Below are positions 17,257 through 27,204 of a DNA stretch of 64,000 nucleotides, in pieces. A program made the position numbers and the translations under genes. The notes under the pieces are model-generated. The model saw only the letters and a list, made by a program, of their open reading frames with translations, made no database searches and was not told where the DNA came from. This DNA comes from Roseiarcus sp963805295 (lineage in GTDB: Bacteria > Pseudomonadota > Alphaproteobacteria > Rhizobiales > Beijerinckiaceae), in NCBI GenBank assembly GCA_963805295.1, contig CAWDTW010000091.1, forward strand, positions 62,001-126,000, read 5' to 3'. The first letter of the stretch is position 1, and each line of letters begins with the position of its first letter.

Positions 17257-18210
17257 TCACGCCGCCGCGGTGAGCCGCTGCTCCACCATCGTCCTGAGCG
17301 CCCGCAAGTCGCGCGCGAAGAGGCGGATGCCGTCGGAGAGTTTCTCGGTCGCCATCTGGTCCTCGTTGAGCATCCAGCGGAAGTGTTTCTCGTCCATCGC
17401 GATGCGCGGCGGCGCAAGTCCCGGGTGCTCGGGGTCGAGGCGGCGCTCGAGTTCGCCCTTCTCCTTGGAGAGCTCCTCCAGCAATTGCGGCGAGATGGTG
17501 AGGCGGTCGCAGCCGGCCAGCGCCTCGATCTCTCCGGTGTTGCGGAACGAAGCGCCCATCACCACCGTCTTGACGCCGTAGGCCTTGTAATAGGCGTAGA
17601 TCGCGCGCACCAACTCCACGCCGGGATCGGTCTCGGGGGTGTAGGGTCCGCCGCCCGCCTTCACGTGCCAGTCGAGGATGCGGCCGACGAAGGGCGAAAC
17701 GAGAAACGCCCCTGCGTCGGCGGCGGCGATCGCCTGGGCGAGCGAGAAGATCAGCGTCATGTTGCAGTCGATGCCCTCGGCCTGAAGGCGCCGGACGGCC
17801 TGGAAGCCTTCCCAGGTCGAGGCGACCTTGATGAGGATATGGTTGCGGTGGATCCCTCGCTCTTCGTAGAGCCCGATGAACCGTTTCGCCTTGGCGACGG
17901 TGCCCTCCGTGTCGAACGACAGGTCGGCGTCGACCTCGCTCGAGACGCGGCCGGGAACGATCCTGGTCAATTCGGCGCCGAAGTTGATCGCGACGCGGTC
18001 GGTGACCTCGCCAACGACGGCGCCCTGGCGGCGCCCCCAAAGAATCGCCTCCTCCACCAGCCTCGCGTAGGCGGGCATTTCGGAGGCCTTGAGAATGAGA
18101 GAAGGGTTGGTGGTCGCGTCGGTCGGCCGGAAGGCGCGGATCGAGTCCATGTCGCCGGTGTCGGCGACGACGGTGCTCATGGCGCGCAATTGTTCGAGCT
18201 TGTTCGGCAT
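17257..18210 (-). CDS. tal: Transaldolase (TalB type)
   Basis: The 317-residue enzyme has DATTNPSLILKA near residue 31, the Schiff-base lysine in HILIKVASTWEGFQAVR and CNMTLIFSLAQA, and ends RALRTMVEQRLTAAA. It transfers a dihydroxyacetone unit between sugar phosphates in the non-oxidative pentose phosphate pathway. Length and frame are normal for class I transaldolase. It is on the same strand as the RND efflux genes but separated by about 120 bp. The 200 bp downstream to gcrA contains no gene. Confidence 0.95.
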   Translation of the reverse strand: MPNKLEQLRAMSTVVADTGDMDSIRAFRPTDATTNPSLILKASEMPAYARLVEEAILWGRRQGAVVGEVTDRVAINFGAELTRIVPGRVSSEVDADLSFDTEGTVAKAKRFIGLYEERGIHRNHILIKVASTWEGFQAVRRLQAEGIDCNMTLIFSLAQAIAAADAGAFLVSPFVGRILDWHVKAGGGPYTPETDPGVELVRAIYAYYKAYGVKTVVMGASFRNTGEIEALAGCDRLTISPQLLEELSKEKGELERRLDPEHPGLAPPRIAMDEKHFRWMLNEDQMATEKLSDGIRLFARDLRALRTMVEQRLTAAA

Positions 18211-18333
18211 GGGGGCCTCCTGCGTGAGGGTGGCGAGGCCCTGAATGTCGCGCTTCAGCGCCCGCTTTTCAAGCGCGCCCGAGGCTCTGCCGGCTCAGTC
18301 GCTTACTGTTGACGGCGGGGCGTCAACCGCTCG

Positions 18334-21300
18334 CTAAGCTGCGGGGACGATTGCCTTGGCATGGCCGGGCTGGCGCCGGCGTTCCATCCAACCGCTCAGT
18401 CGATCCATGTAAATATAGACGACCGGCGTGGTGAACAGCGTCAGCAGCTGCGAGATGAGCAATCCGCCGACAATCGCATAGCCGAGCGGCTGGCGAATTT
18501 CCGACCCTGTCCCCGTCCCGAGCATCAGGGGCACGCCGGCGAGCAGCGCGCACAGCGTCGTCATCAGGATGGGGCGGAACCGCAGCCGACACGCCCGGTG
18601 GATGGCTTCCTCGCTGCTCAGCCCGTGATCGCGTTCCTCCGCGAGCGCAAAATCAACTAACATGATGCCGTTCTTTTTCACGATGCCGATCAGCAGGATG
18701 ATGCCGATGATGCCGATCACATCGAGCGGCATCCCGACCAGCGACAGGGTCAGCAAGGCGCCCAGCCCGGCCGAAGGTAAAGTCGAAATGATGGTGAGCG
18801 GATGGATCGTGCTCTCGTAGAGCATGCCGAGGATGAGGTAGACCGCGACCAACGCGGCGACGATCAGGATCGGGGTGCTGCCGAGCGAGCTCTGGAACGC
18901 CTGGGCGTTTCCCTGGAAGCTGGTCGCGATCGAGGGCGGCATGTGAAGGTCCGCCGTGGTCTTCTGTATCGCCGACACCGCTGCGCCGATGGTGCTGTTC
19001 GGCGCGAGGTTGAAACTCAGCGTCACCGACGGGAACTGTCCCTGGTGGTTGATCGCCAGCGGAGCCGTCGACCGGCTGACGGTGGCGAATTGACTGAGCG
19101 GCACCATCCCGCCGCTGGTGGACTTTGCATAGATTCGGCTGAGAGCGTTCGGGCCAAGCTGGTAGCCGGGATCAACTTCGAGGATGACGTAGTATTCATT
19201 CAGGGTCGTATAAATTCGGGCCACGTGGCGCTGGCCGAATGCATCGTACAGAATGGAATCGACATAAGCAGGATCGACGCCGAGCCGGGACGCAACGTCC
19301 CGGTTGATCTCGACCTTCAGCGTCGGACCGGCGCTCTGTTGATCGCTCGCCACGTCGGCCAACTCCGGCAATCCCTGCATTTTCTGGAGCAGAATGGGCG
19401 CCCAGTGGTTGAGTTCGTCGCTATCCACGTCGACCAGCGTATACTGATATTGCGTCTTGGAGAGTCGAGCGCCGACGTTGATGTCTTGCGCGGCCTGCAT
19501 GTACAGCGTGATGCCCTGGATCGGCTGCAGCGCCCGGTTCAACCGCGCGATCACCTGGTCGGCGCTGACGTTCCTCTGTCCATGCGGCTTGAGGGTGATG
19601 AACATGCGCCCGTCATTCTCCGTGACGGTTGCGCCGCCAGGACCGATATAGCCGATCGCCGAGGCGACTGCGGGGTCCTTGCTCACCACGTCCAGAATAG
19701 CCTGCTGACGATTCGCCATAGATTGCGGAGAGATGTCTTGGGATCCCTCGGTGATGCCAACGATCATTCCGGTGTCCTGCTGCGGGAAGAAGCCCTTCGG
19801 AATCCGGACAAACATCGCCACAGTCAGGCAGACGGTGAGAATCATGATGGTCAGCGTGATCTGGCGGTATCGCAGGGCGACGACCAACCCCCGGTCGTAG
19901 ACCGCGACCAGCCAGTCGAAGAAGCGCTCGAGCGCCCTCGACATGAACCCTGGATTGCCGCGTTTCGGCGTTAGCAGGCGGGCGCACATCATCGGCGTCA
20001 GCGTCAGCGACACGATCAGCGAGACGGCGATCGACACCGCGACGGTCACGGCAAACTCGCGGAACAGCAGGCCAACGATTCCGCTCATCAGGAAGAGCGG
20101 AATGAACACCGCGACCAGCGATATCGAGATCGAGAGGATGGTGAAGCCGATCTCGCCCGCCCCCTTAATCGCGGCCTCCATCGGCGTCGCCCCGTCCTCG
20201 ATATGCCGCTCGATGTTCTCGATCATCACGACCGCATCGTCGACGACGAACCCGACGGCAATCGTCAGCGCCATCAGCGAGAGATTGTCGAGGCTGTAGC
20301 CGAGGACGTACATCACCGCGAACGTGCCGATCAGCGACAGCGGCACGGAAACCGCAGGGATGGCCGTCGCCCAAAGCTTCCGCAGGAATATGAAAATGAC
20401 GCCGACGACCAGCGCGATCGTCAGCAGGAGAGTGAACTGAACATCGGCGACGCTGGCGCGGATGGTCTGCGTGCGATCGGATACGATTTGGACCTTGACC
20501 GAGGGAGGCAGGGAGGCCTGGAGCTGCGGCAGCGCCTTCTTGATCGAGTCCACGGTCTCGATCACATTGGCGCCGGGCTGGCGCTGGACCGCGAGGAGGA
20601 CGGCCGGGGTCGTACCCAGCCAGCCGGCGAGCGTTTTATCTTCGGGCGCCACCACCGCGCGGCCAACATCGCGGACGCGGACCGGGGCTCCGTTCACGTA
20701 GGCCAGGATATAGTCGTCGAACCCGCTCGCGGTCGTAAGCTGGTCGTTGGTCGACAGCGCGAAGGCGTGCTGGCCGCCGTAGAGTATGCCCTTCGGTTGA
20801 TTGACGGTGCTGTTGGTAACGGCCGTTCGCACGGTTTCCAGATCCAGCCCCAGCGCGGCAAGCTGGGCCGGGTTGACCTGGACGCGGATCGCCGGGTTCT
20901 GCTCGCCCCCAATCCCGACGAGCCCCACCCCGGGCATCTGCGAGATCTTCTGGGCGAGGATGCTACTCGCGTAGTCGCTGACCTTGGTGAGCGGAAGCGA
21001 CTCCGAGGTGAGGGCGATGAGCAGGATCGGCGTGTCGGCCGGATTGGTCTTCCGGTAGATCGGCGGATTGAGGAGATTCGCCGGCAGCTGGCCTGCCGTT
21101 GCGTTGATCGCCGCCTGGACGTCCTGGGCGGCCGAGTCAACGGTTCGACTTCGACTGAACTGGAGCGTGATCTGCATATAGCCCAATGCGCTGCTCGATG
21201 TCATTTGCGCCAGACCTGGAATCTGGCCGAATTGCCGCTCGAGCTGTGTCGCGACCGATGAGGCCATCGTCTGCGGATCAGCGCCTGGCAACTGCGCCGT

Positions 21301-21441
21301 CACTTGGATTGTCGGAGAATCGACACTCGGCAGAGCGGCCACCGGCAAGAGCTCATAGCCGATGACGCCCAACAGGACGATCGCCACCATCATGAGCGCG
21401 GTCGCTATGGGCTTGTGTATGAAAGGGGCGGAGAAATTCAT
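18334..21441 (-). CDS. RND efflux permease, HAE-1 family (MdtB/MdtC-like)
   Basis: The 1035-residue inner-membrane proton antiporter begins FIHKPIATALMMVAIVLLGV (TM1). It shows periplasmic pore-domain repeats, and TM4-TM6 with GFVVDDAVVMIENIERHIED, which includes the conserved Asp pair of the proton relay. GIVKKNGIMLVDFALAEE is in the second half. It forms a tripartite pump with the fusion protein just upstream, whose stop overlaps its start by 4 bp (21438-21441). No outer-membrane channel gene follows. The inverted repeat GTTGACG...CGTCAAC at about 18308-18327 lies after the stop but lacks a T tract. Confidence 0.93.
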   Translation of the reverse strand: MNFSAPFIHKPIATALMMVAIVLLGVIGYELLPVAALPSVDSPTIQVTAQLPGADPQTMASSVATQLERQFGQIPGLAQMTSSSALGYMQITLQFSRSRTVDSAAQDVQAAINATAGQLPANLLNPPIYRKTNPADTPILLIALTSESLPLTKVSDYASSILAQKISQMPGVGLVGIGGEQNPAIRVQVNPAQLAALGLDLETVRTAVTNSTVNQPKGILYGGQHAFALSTNDQLTTASGFDDYILAYVNGAPVRVRDVGRAVVAPEDKTLAGWLGTTPAVLLAVQRQPGANVIETVDSIKKALPQLQASLPPSVKVQIVSDRTQTIRASVADVQFTLLLTIALVVGVIFIFLRKLWATAIPAVSVPLSLIGTFAVMYVLGYSLDNLSLMALTIAVGFVVDDAVVMIENIERHIEDGATPMEAAIKGAGEIGFTILSISISLVAVFIPLFLMSGIVGLLFREFAVTVAVSIAVSLIVSLTLTPMMCARLLTPKRGNPGFMSRALERFFDWLVAVYDRGLVVALRYRQITLTIMILTVCLTVAMFVRIPKGFFPQQDTGMIVGITEGSQDISPQSMANRQQAILDVVSKDPAVASAIGYIGPGGATVTENDGRMFITLKPHGQRNVSADQVIARLNRALQPIQGITLYMQAAQDINVGARLSKTQYQYTLVDVDSDELNHWAPILLQKMQGLPELADVASDQQSAGPTLKVEINRDVASRLGVDPAYVDSILYDAFGQRHVARIYTTLNEYYVILEVDPGYQLGPNALSRIYAKSTSGGMVPLSQFATVSRSTAPLAINHQGQFPSVTLSFNLAPNSTIGAAVSAIQKTTADLHMPPSIATSFQGNAQAFQSSLGSTPILIVAALVAVYLILGMLYESTIHPLTIISTLPSAGLGALLTLSLVGMPLDVIGIIGIILLIGIVKKNGIMLVDFALAEERDHGLSSEEAIHRACRLRFRPILMTTLCALLAGVPLMLGTGTGSEIRQPLGYAIVGGLLISQLLTLFTTPVVYIYMDRLSGWMERRRQPGHAKAIVPAA

Positions 21442-22671
21442 GGCAGCATGCCGGAACTCGCGGTGGTGGGGTTCGGAACGGTATTGGGGTCGCTCGGGTC
21501 AGCGAGCGTCACCAGTGTGCCAGGAGATAGGCGATACTGGCCCCGGACCACCACGGTCTCGCCGGCGCTGAGGCCTTTCTCAATGAGCGCAACGCCATTG
21601 AGCGACTGGCGCATCGAGACGGGACGAATCGCCACCTTATGATCCTGGCCGACCACGAAGACAACCTGCCCCTGCGGACCTTGCTGTATGGCGTCCAGCG
21701 GAATCGTCAGGCCGTTGTGCTGGGTCGATATCACCAGCTGCACGTTGACGAACGCGCCTGGCCACAGGTGGCGGAGCTGATTCGGAAATTGCGCTTTGAG
21801 CTCAACCGTGCCCGAGCCGGGATCGGCCTGGTTGTTCACCACCAGAAGACTGCCGGCATCGAGCTGCGTCCTGTCGTCCTGGCTGAAGGCGATGGCTTGC
21901 AGCGGTCCCTTCGCCATGGCGTCCTGGACCTCCGGTATGCTTGTGGTGGCGAGAGTGAAAATCACGCTGATCGGCTGAACCTGGGTGACCACGACCAGCG
22001 CGTTTGTAGCGGCCGAAGTCGATTGCGTAGTCGCCGTGGTCGCCGCGGTCGTCGCCGATGTCGGCGGAGTGATGATATTGCCGACATCGAGCAGGCGGAT
22101 TCCGGTGACGCCGTCGAACGGGGCGACGAGCGAGGTATAACTGAGCTGAGCCTTGGCGTTTTCGATTGCCGCCTGGTCATTTTTGACCTGCGCGTTGAAC
22201 TCATCGACGAGGGCCTGCTGATCGTCGCGCAATTGGCGCGCGGCGGAATCCTGCTTGACGAGCTCGACATAGCGCTGGAGGTTGCGCTCATCATCTTGGA
22301 GAATGGCCTGGTCGTGGACCAGAGTAGCCTCCGCCTCATCGAGTAGGGCCTGATAGGTGCGCGGATCGATCTGGGCGAGCAAGTCGCCTTTCTTGACCGA
22401 TTGACCTTCGCTGGAAGTCGACGCTGATCAGCAGCCCCGTGATCTGGCTGCGAACCGTCGCCGTGTTCAGAGCCGTGACCGTGCCGAGCCCGGTCAATAC
22501 GATTGGCACGTCGTGCTGCTGGACCGTCGTTGCGATGACCGGAACCGGTTGAGGCGGGGCGGACGCCGCCGGCTCATGAACCCGCCCTGATCTCGAATAG
22601 ACGACGATCCCCGCCGCCAGAAGCGCGACGGCGGCGCCGGCCAGTCCGAATTTCGTCCATCCGCGCCTCAT
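21438..22671 (-). CDS. RND efflux periplasmic adaptor (MdtA-like, HlyD family), frameshifted as read
   Basis: The N-terminus has a membrane anchor (FGLAGAAVALLAAGIVVY) and GLGTVTALNTATVRSQITGL. Downstream are LLAQIDPRTYQALLDEAEAT, the coiled-coil hairpin, and DAIQQGPQGQVVFVV. The frame breaks near 22406-22419. Deleting one base in GACTTC (coding strand, 22414-22419) restores the GANTC sequence GACTC and reads SVDSSEGQSVKKGD. Deleting the C a few bases later gives SVDFQEGQSVKKGD, closer to family consensus. Either way a roughly 410-residue adaptor results. It bridges the permease to an outer-membrane channel. Confidence 0.85.
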
Positions 22672-23280
22672 CCTCTAACCCCACTATGAAGGCGGTGAAG
22701 GCTTGGTGCGACAGAAGCGGGCATCCCTTCAGCAGCTCGTCCTCACACGACATTTATCGATAAAGTGCGTCCGGTCGGGATAAGAAGGGATATCGCCTCG
22801 CCACGGGCGCCGTTGCTTCTCGCCCGCACTGTGAACGTTGTCGGTCATCGACGCTCCAGTGCGGTCGACCGGCGCCGCGAGCCGAGCCTCACTTCTCAAT
22901 ATGTATGAATTGAGGAACGGAATGAAGAGCCCGCGCAGCGGGACCGTTTTTGGCGGCGGCGACAGGCCCGTCAATATCCAAATGCACAGGGCCGGAGGCG
23001 TCACGGCGTGAAGTGGGCCCTGCAAAAAAAGTGAATTGAGGGCCCGTCGCCATAATCCGGCCTCGGCGCGCGCAAATGAAGAATAACCGTCAATCAGGGC
23101 CTGTCGCCGTTATCTTGCTTGAATGAATACGTTTTCATTCAACGCATTGCTCTGTATCTTTAAGATTGCAATCGAGGTCGCGCCTCGCCCGGTCTCCATT
23201 CCCTCGGCGCGTTGTTGGACGCCCGGTAGGTTGTCGGACGCCCGGCGCGGCAGACGCCCGCCGTTTGATCGAGCGCAACG
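22672..23280. other. 609-bp non-coding stretch upstream of the efflux operon and downstream of yihY
   Basis: I see no convincing gene. A 39-codon minus-strand frame from ATG 22848 (MTDNVHSAGEKQRRPWRG) faintly resembles the N-terminus of TetR-type regulators but has no helix-turn-helix. A perfect palindrome lies at 23119-23142. GAGGGCCCGTCGCC (23039-23052) and CAGGGCCTGTCGCC (23095-23108) form a short imperfect direct repeat. Confidence 0.5.
23119..23142. promoter_or_regulatory. Perfect 9-bp inverted repeat, operator-like
   Basis: TTGAATGAA and TTCATTCAA flank a 6-bp spacer (TACGTT), giving a perfectly symmetrical 24-bp site in an AT-richer patch of a GC-rich intergenic region. Its form resembles TetR-family operators that control RND efflux operons. 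No regulator gene is adjacent, and the target gene is not certain (the efflux operon starts about 450 bp away). Confidence 0.45.
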
Positions 23281-24117
23281 TCACTTCGGGCGCTGTTCGC
23301 GCGCGCGCATGATCGCGGCGTTCAGTTCGCCGCCGAACACGAACAAGAGCGCGACCCAGTAGAGGTAGACGAGCGCGATCATCACCGAGGCGAGGCCCGC
23401 GTACATCGAGATGTAGTTGCGCACGAACTCGCTGAGATACGCGCCGAACGCCTCGCCGAAGGCGATGCTGCCCACGAAGGTCAGCGCGACGCCGGGCAGG
23501 AGGTCGTGGAGTTTTGGCCGGTGGGCCGGCAGAATGAGGTGCGCGAGGAAGAGCGATGTCGCGAGCATAAAGGCCGCGATCCCGAGGCGGGCAAAGGTCA
23601 GAAGGTCGCGCGCGGCGGCCACCCAGGGCAGGTAGGCCCCGAGCGCGTCGAGGATGAGGGGTCCGAGCACGACCAGGAGGGCGAGCGCCAAGAGCGCGAG
23701 CGAGCCGACGAACACGAGCCCGAGCGACTGAAGCCGCAACAGCCACCAGGGGCGCTTCTCCACCAGCCCATAGGCGCGATTGAGCCCGACCCGAAGCGCC
23801 TCGATGGCGCTCGAGGCGAAATAGGACGCCAGCACCGCGCCAAGAGTCAGGAGCCCCCCGCGCGGCGCCGTCAGCACGTTCGACACTTCGTCCGCGATCG
23901 GCCGCGCCACGACCTCCGGCCACTCGGCGAACACCAGGCGCGCCGCCTCTTTCGCAAGCTCCGCCGAGCCGAAGAAGCCGGCCAGCGCCGCGACGAAAAT
24001 GAGGAACGGGAACAAGGAGGTCAGCAGCGTCAGGCCGATATAGCTGGCGATCGCCCAGCCGTCGTCGGCGAGAAACTTTTCGCCCGCGCTCCACAGGATC
24101 GAAACCAGCTTGCCCAA
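23281..24117 (-). CDS. YihY/BrkB family inner-membrane protein
   Basis: The 278-residue protein has about six hydrophobic segments, with SYIGLTLLTSLFPFLIFVAA near the N-terminus, GGLLTLGAVLASYFASSAIE and RVGLNRAYGLVEKRPWW (the family signature), and FVFGGELNAAIMRAREQRPK at the end. The family was once called RNase BN and is now regarded as a membrane protein of unknown transport or virulence role. It is divergent from the acyl-CoA dehydrogenase gene. Confidence 0.85.
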   Translation of the reverse strand: MGKLVSILWSAGEKFLADDGWAIASYIGLTLLTSLFPFLIFVAALAGFFGSAELAKEAARLVFAEWPEVVARPIADEVSNVLTAPRGGLLTLGAVLASYFASSAIEALRVGLNRAYGLVEKRPWWLLRLQSLGLVFVGSLALLALALLVVLGPLILDALGAYLPWVAAARDLLTFARLGIAAFMLATSLFLAHLILPAHRPKLHDLLPGVALTFVGSIAFGEAFGAYLSEFVRNYISMYAGLASVMIALVYLYWVALLFVFGGELNAAIMRAREQRPK

Positions 24118-24292
24118 TTTCGCCTCGCCGGGTCACAAACGTCCGTCGCGTCGTCATTTAGGGCGCGCGCCCCGCCGAGCGCTACGGCCGCGGCGATCTA
24201 TTTCCGTTCGATGACGCCAAAAAGGCGCATTGCAACAGATGGGCCGACGAAGCATGGTGCGGCGCAGCAGCGCCGATGAAGGAGAAGCCCCC

Positions 24293-25979
24293 GTGACGCT
24301 CGACGATCTCGCCCGCCAAGCCCAGTTCACCGCCGAGGGCCTGCTGGAATGCGCGGTGACCGCCATACGCGAGCGGGTCGGCGCGCACGGCAAGCTCAGC
24401 GCCGCCAAGATCGAGGCCGAACAGCACGCCGCCCACGGGCTCGCGTGGCTTGCGACCTATGTCGAGGCGATCAAGGAGATGGCCGCCTATGCCCGCCGGA
24501 TGCATGAAGAGGGCCGCCTCGGCCCCACCGAGGAATTGCTGACCCGCATCGGGCTCGGCGAATATCTCGCCCAGATTTTCGGCGGCATCCCGATGAACCA
24601 GGGCGAGATCATCCGCCTCACCGACTTCGGCCTTTCGAATTCCGACATCGAACCCTTCCGCGACGAGCCCGTCGTCGAGGCCTTGATGAAGTCCGGCAAC
24701 ACGCCGGACAATCGCGCCGCCCTCGCCGACCTGATCAAGCACGCGCACAAGGGCGCGATCGGCCATTCCGGCCTCGACGAGACGTTCGAGGCCATTCGCG
24801 GCGAGATGCGCCGAATTCGCCGACGCCGAAGTCGTTCCGCACGCGCAAGGCTGGCACCGCGCCAACGCCTATATTCCGCTCGAAATCATTTCCGGGCTTT
24901 CTGAGATGGGCGTCTTCGGCCTCACCATCCCCGAGGCCTATGGCGGCATGGGGCTCGGCAAGGTCGCGATGTGCGTCGTCTCGGAGGAGCTGTCGCGCGG
25001 CTATATCGGCGTCGGCTCGCTCGGCACCCGCTCCGAGATCGCCGCCGAACTGATCCTTGTCGGTGGCACAGAGGCGCAAAAGCAGAAATACCTGCCCAGG
25101 ATCGCGAGCGGCGACATCCTTCCGACCGCCGTCTTCACCGAACCCAACACCGGCTCCGACCTCGCGAGCCTGAAAACCCGAGCCGCGCGCGAGGGCGACG
25201 AGTACGTGGTCAACGGCGCCAAGACCTGGATCACCCACCCGGTGCGCGCCGACCTGATGACGCTCCTGGTCCGCACCAATCCGCACGAGCATGGCTACAG
25301 GGGTCTGTCGATGCTGCTCGCCGAAAAGCCCCGCGGAACCGACGCCGACCCATTCCCCGCCAAGGGCATGTCGGGCGGCGAGATCGAGGTGCTCGGCTAC
25401 CGCGGCATGAAAGAATACGAGATCGCCTTCGACGGCTTCCGCCTGCCCGCCGACGCGCTGCTCGGAGGCGTCGAGGGTCAGGGCTTCAAGCAATTGATGG
25501 AGACCTTCGAGTCGGCCCGAATTCAGACCGCCGCGCGGGCGGTCGGCGTCGCGCAATGCGCGTTCGAGCTCGGACTGCGCTACGCCAAGGAGCGCGTGCA
25601 GTTCGGCAAGACCTTGATCCACTTCCCCCGCGTCGCCGACAAGCTCGCGATGATGGCGGTGGAAATCCACATCGCCCGCCAGATCACCTATTTTGCGGGC
25701 CGGGCCAAGGACGAGGGGCGGCGTTGCGACCTCGAGGCGGGCATGGCGAAGCTCTTGGGCGCGCGCGTCGCGTGGGCGGCCGCGGACAACGCCCTGCAGA
25801 TCCACGGCGGCAACGGCTTCGCGCTCGAATATCCGATCTCGCGCGTTCTTTGCGACGCACGCATCCTCAACATCTTCGAGGGCGCCGCCGAGATTCAGGC
25901 GCAGGTGATCGCGCGGCGTCTGCTGGAAGGGGGGGAATTGAAGAGGCCTCAGACGGTCGGGAGGCGACTATATAGTTGA
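24293..25979 (+). CDS. mcd: Methylsuccinyl-CoA dehydrogenase-like acyl-CoA dehydrogenase (frameshifted as read)
   Basis: The N-terminal domain (HGLAWLATYVEAIKEMAAYA, GLGEYLAQIFGGIPMNQGEI) precedes a complete acyl-CoA dehydrogenase core: GLTIPEAYGGMGLGKVAM, TEPNTGSDLASLKTRA, KTWITHPVRADLMTLLVRTN, GMKEYEIAFDGFRLP, HGGNGFALEYPISRVLCDAR and NIFEGAAEIQAQVIARRLLE. This architecture and sequence fit Mcd, which oxidises methylsuccinyl-CoA to mesaconyl-CoA in the ethylmalonyl-CoA pathway. The frame breaks at GAATTC 24813-24818. Removing one base restores RRFADAEVVPHAQGW and joins the halves. The GTG at 24293, with AAGGAG upstream, is the likely start (about 561 residues). C2 acetate or C1 assimilation is inferred. 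Confidence 0.82.
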
Positions 25980-26258
25980 CGAACCGCAGAGGTCCTTGCG
26001 TTTGCGGGCTATAGTTGACACTTGATGCCGCCAAGCATGGCTCTATCGCCCCGCTTGTAGCCCGGGCGTGGGGCCATGGATTTCTCGTCGAGGATGTGTG
26101 CCGAGACGCTCTGATCGAGCCGCATCATTTTCCAGCCGATCGGCTCATTGTGGACACTGCCTCCTCGGGTCTGCCCGCCGCGACAATCTCTTGCCAGCAG
26201 CCGGAAGGTGTTCTACATTTGTTCTCCAGCGGTTGCCGCGGTTGAAGGAGAACGCCAC

Positions 26259-26627
26259 GTGTCCGAGTCCGTGGAAGCAGCGGCGACTGCCCAGCCGATC
26301 GCAGCGCGAACGGCGGCGGGTCGAAAAAAGGCCTCGCACCGAACTCGGAGCGTCCGGCCGAATGGCGGCACGCCAGCCGCCGACGTCGCTCCGCGGCAGC
26401 GCGCGTCAACCCAACCCCCTGTGGGGACCCCTCAGTCACTCGACAGCGCCGCCAGCATCGTCCGCGAACTCGGTTCCGACGACGGTTTTGTCGCAGCCGC
26501 GCTCCTCGCGCTGACGGTGGGCCGCCCGGAAATGGCGCCCCCTAGGGGGACCGCCCGCCGGCGCAAAACCCCTCGCTCTGGCAACGGCGCCGACCATTCG
26601 CCCGGAAATGGCGCCGCAAGGGATTGA
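26259..26627 (+). CDS. Hypothetical small Ala/Arg-rich protein running into tandem repeats
   Basis: A GTG at 26259, eight bases after AAGGAG, opens a 122-residue frame (VSESVEAAATAQPIAARTAA) with one helical stretch, SAASIVRELGSDDGFVAAAL. From about residue 90 the sequence is encoded by the 119-bp tandem repeat, so the C-terminus is probably repeat invasion. No family recognised. The upstream 25980-26258 region shows nothing else. Weak support. Confidence 0.3.
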   Translation: MSESVEAAATAQPIAARTAAGRKKASHRTRSVRPNGGTPAADVAPRQRASTQPPVGTPQSLDSAASIVRELGSDDGFVAAALLALTVGRPEMAPPRGTARRRKTPRSGNGADHSPGNGAARD

Positions 26628-26790
26628 AATCCCTCGATTCGCGCTCGGAAATGGCGCCCCCTCGCGGCGACCGCCCGCCGGCGAAAAGCCCCTCGCTCCC
26701 GCGGCGGCGCCGACCGTTCGCCCCGAAATGGCGCCGCAAGCGATTGAAACCCCTCGATTCGCGCCCGGAAATGGCGCCCCCCCCCGGGGC
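26527..26790. repeat. Tandem repeat, about 119-bp unit, 2.2 copies
   Basis: CGGAAATGGCGCCCCCT starts units at 26527 and 26646, and a partial third at 26766 (spacing 119 and 120 bp). Each unit also contains a half-way copy of CGGAAATGGCGCCGCAAG or a close variant, and CCCGCCGGCGAAAAGCCCCT or similar. The CGGAAATGGCGCC motif recurs inverted near 13452-13465. The tract ends in a C9 run. No coding function is supported. Confidence 0.75.
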
Positions 26791-26895
26791 CCCGGATGGG
26801 CCCCTCTGTTCCGCCGGCGCCGTCTCGACCTCAAAGCCGAGGCCGCTTGGTTGATCGAGGGCGGCGATTTCCCGCCGCCCTCTCAACCCTGTTTT

Positions 26896-27204
26896 CTACA
26901 TCTTCTCAAACCTCACGTGGGCCGTGCCCGCTTGTGTGAAGCCAAGCGCCGCGGCCGCAGCGGTCGAGACGTCGATGATGCGACCGCGAATGAACGGACC
27001 CCGACCGACGATCTTCACCACCGCGCTGCGGCCGTTGTCGAGATTGAACACCTTGACCTGAGTTCCCAAAGGCAGCGTCCGGTGGGCTGCTATCAAACCG
27101 CTGAAATGAGGATTCTTATAATATGAAGCTATACCCTGTTCGCCGGCCATAGCTGCGCTCGTATATCCAGTGACTATCGCACAAGCCAAAATGACATTCC
27201 GCAT
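26896..27204 (-). CDS. RlpA-like double-psi beta-barrel protein, exported
   Basis: A Sec signal peptide (MRNVILACAIVTGYTSAAMA) precedes an 82-residue DPBB domain: GIASYYKNPHFSG, AAHRTLPLGTQVKVFNLDNG, VKIVGRGPFIRGRIIDVSTA, AAAALGF. RlpA proteins are septal lytic transglycosylases that cut denuded glycan. The family's VNDRGPF motif here is VGRGPF, so the catalytic Asp is replaced by Gly, while the His of AAHRTLP remains. Enzymatic activity is therefore doubtful. There is no SPOR domain. Confidence 0.75.
   Translation of the reverse strand: MRNVILACAIVTGYTSAAMAGEQGIASYYKNPHFSGLIAAHRTLPLGTQVKVFNLDNGRSAVVKIVGRGPFIRGRIIDVSTAAAAALGFTQAGTAHVRFEKM

Noticed and set aside
18308..18327. Terminator after the RND permease
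   Set aside because: GTTGACG...CGTCAAC can pair, but no T tract follows on the coding strand, so it is only mentioned in the gene entry.
22729..22848. TetR regulator remnant upstream of the efflux operon
   Set aside because: Only a short N-terminal resemblance (MTDNVHSAGEKQRR) and no helix-turn-helix, so it is too weak to annotate as a gene.
8021..24818. GAATTC at two frameshifts as a restriction-cloning scar
   Set aside because: An end-filled EcoRI scar would give a 4-bp insertion. The other affected sites are GAGTTC, so the GANTC explanation fits better.
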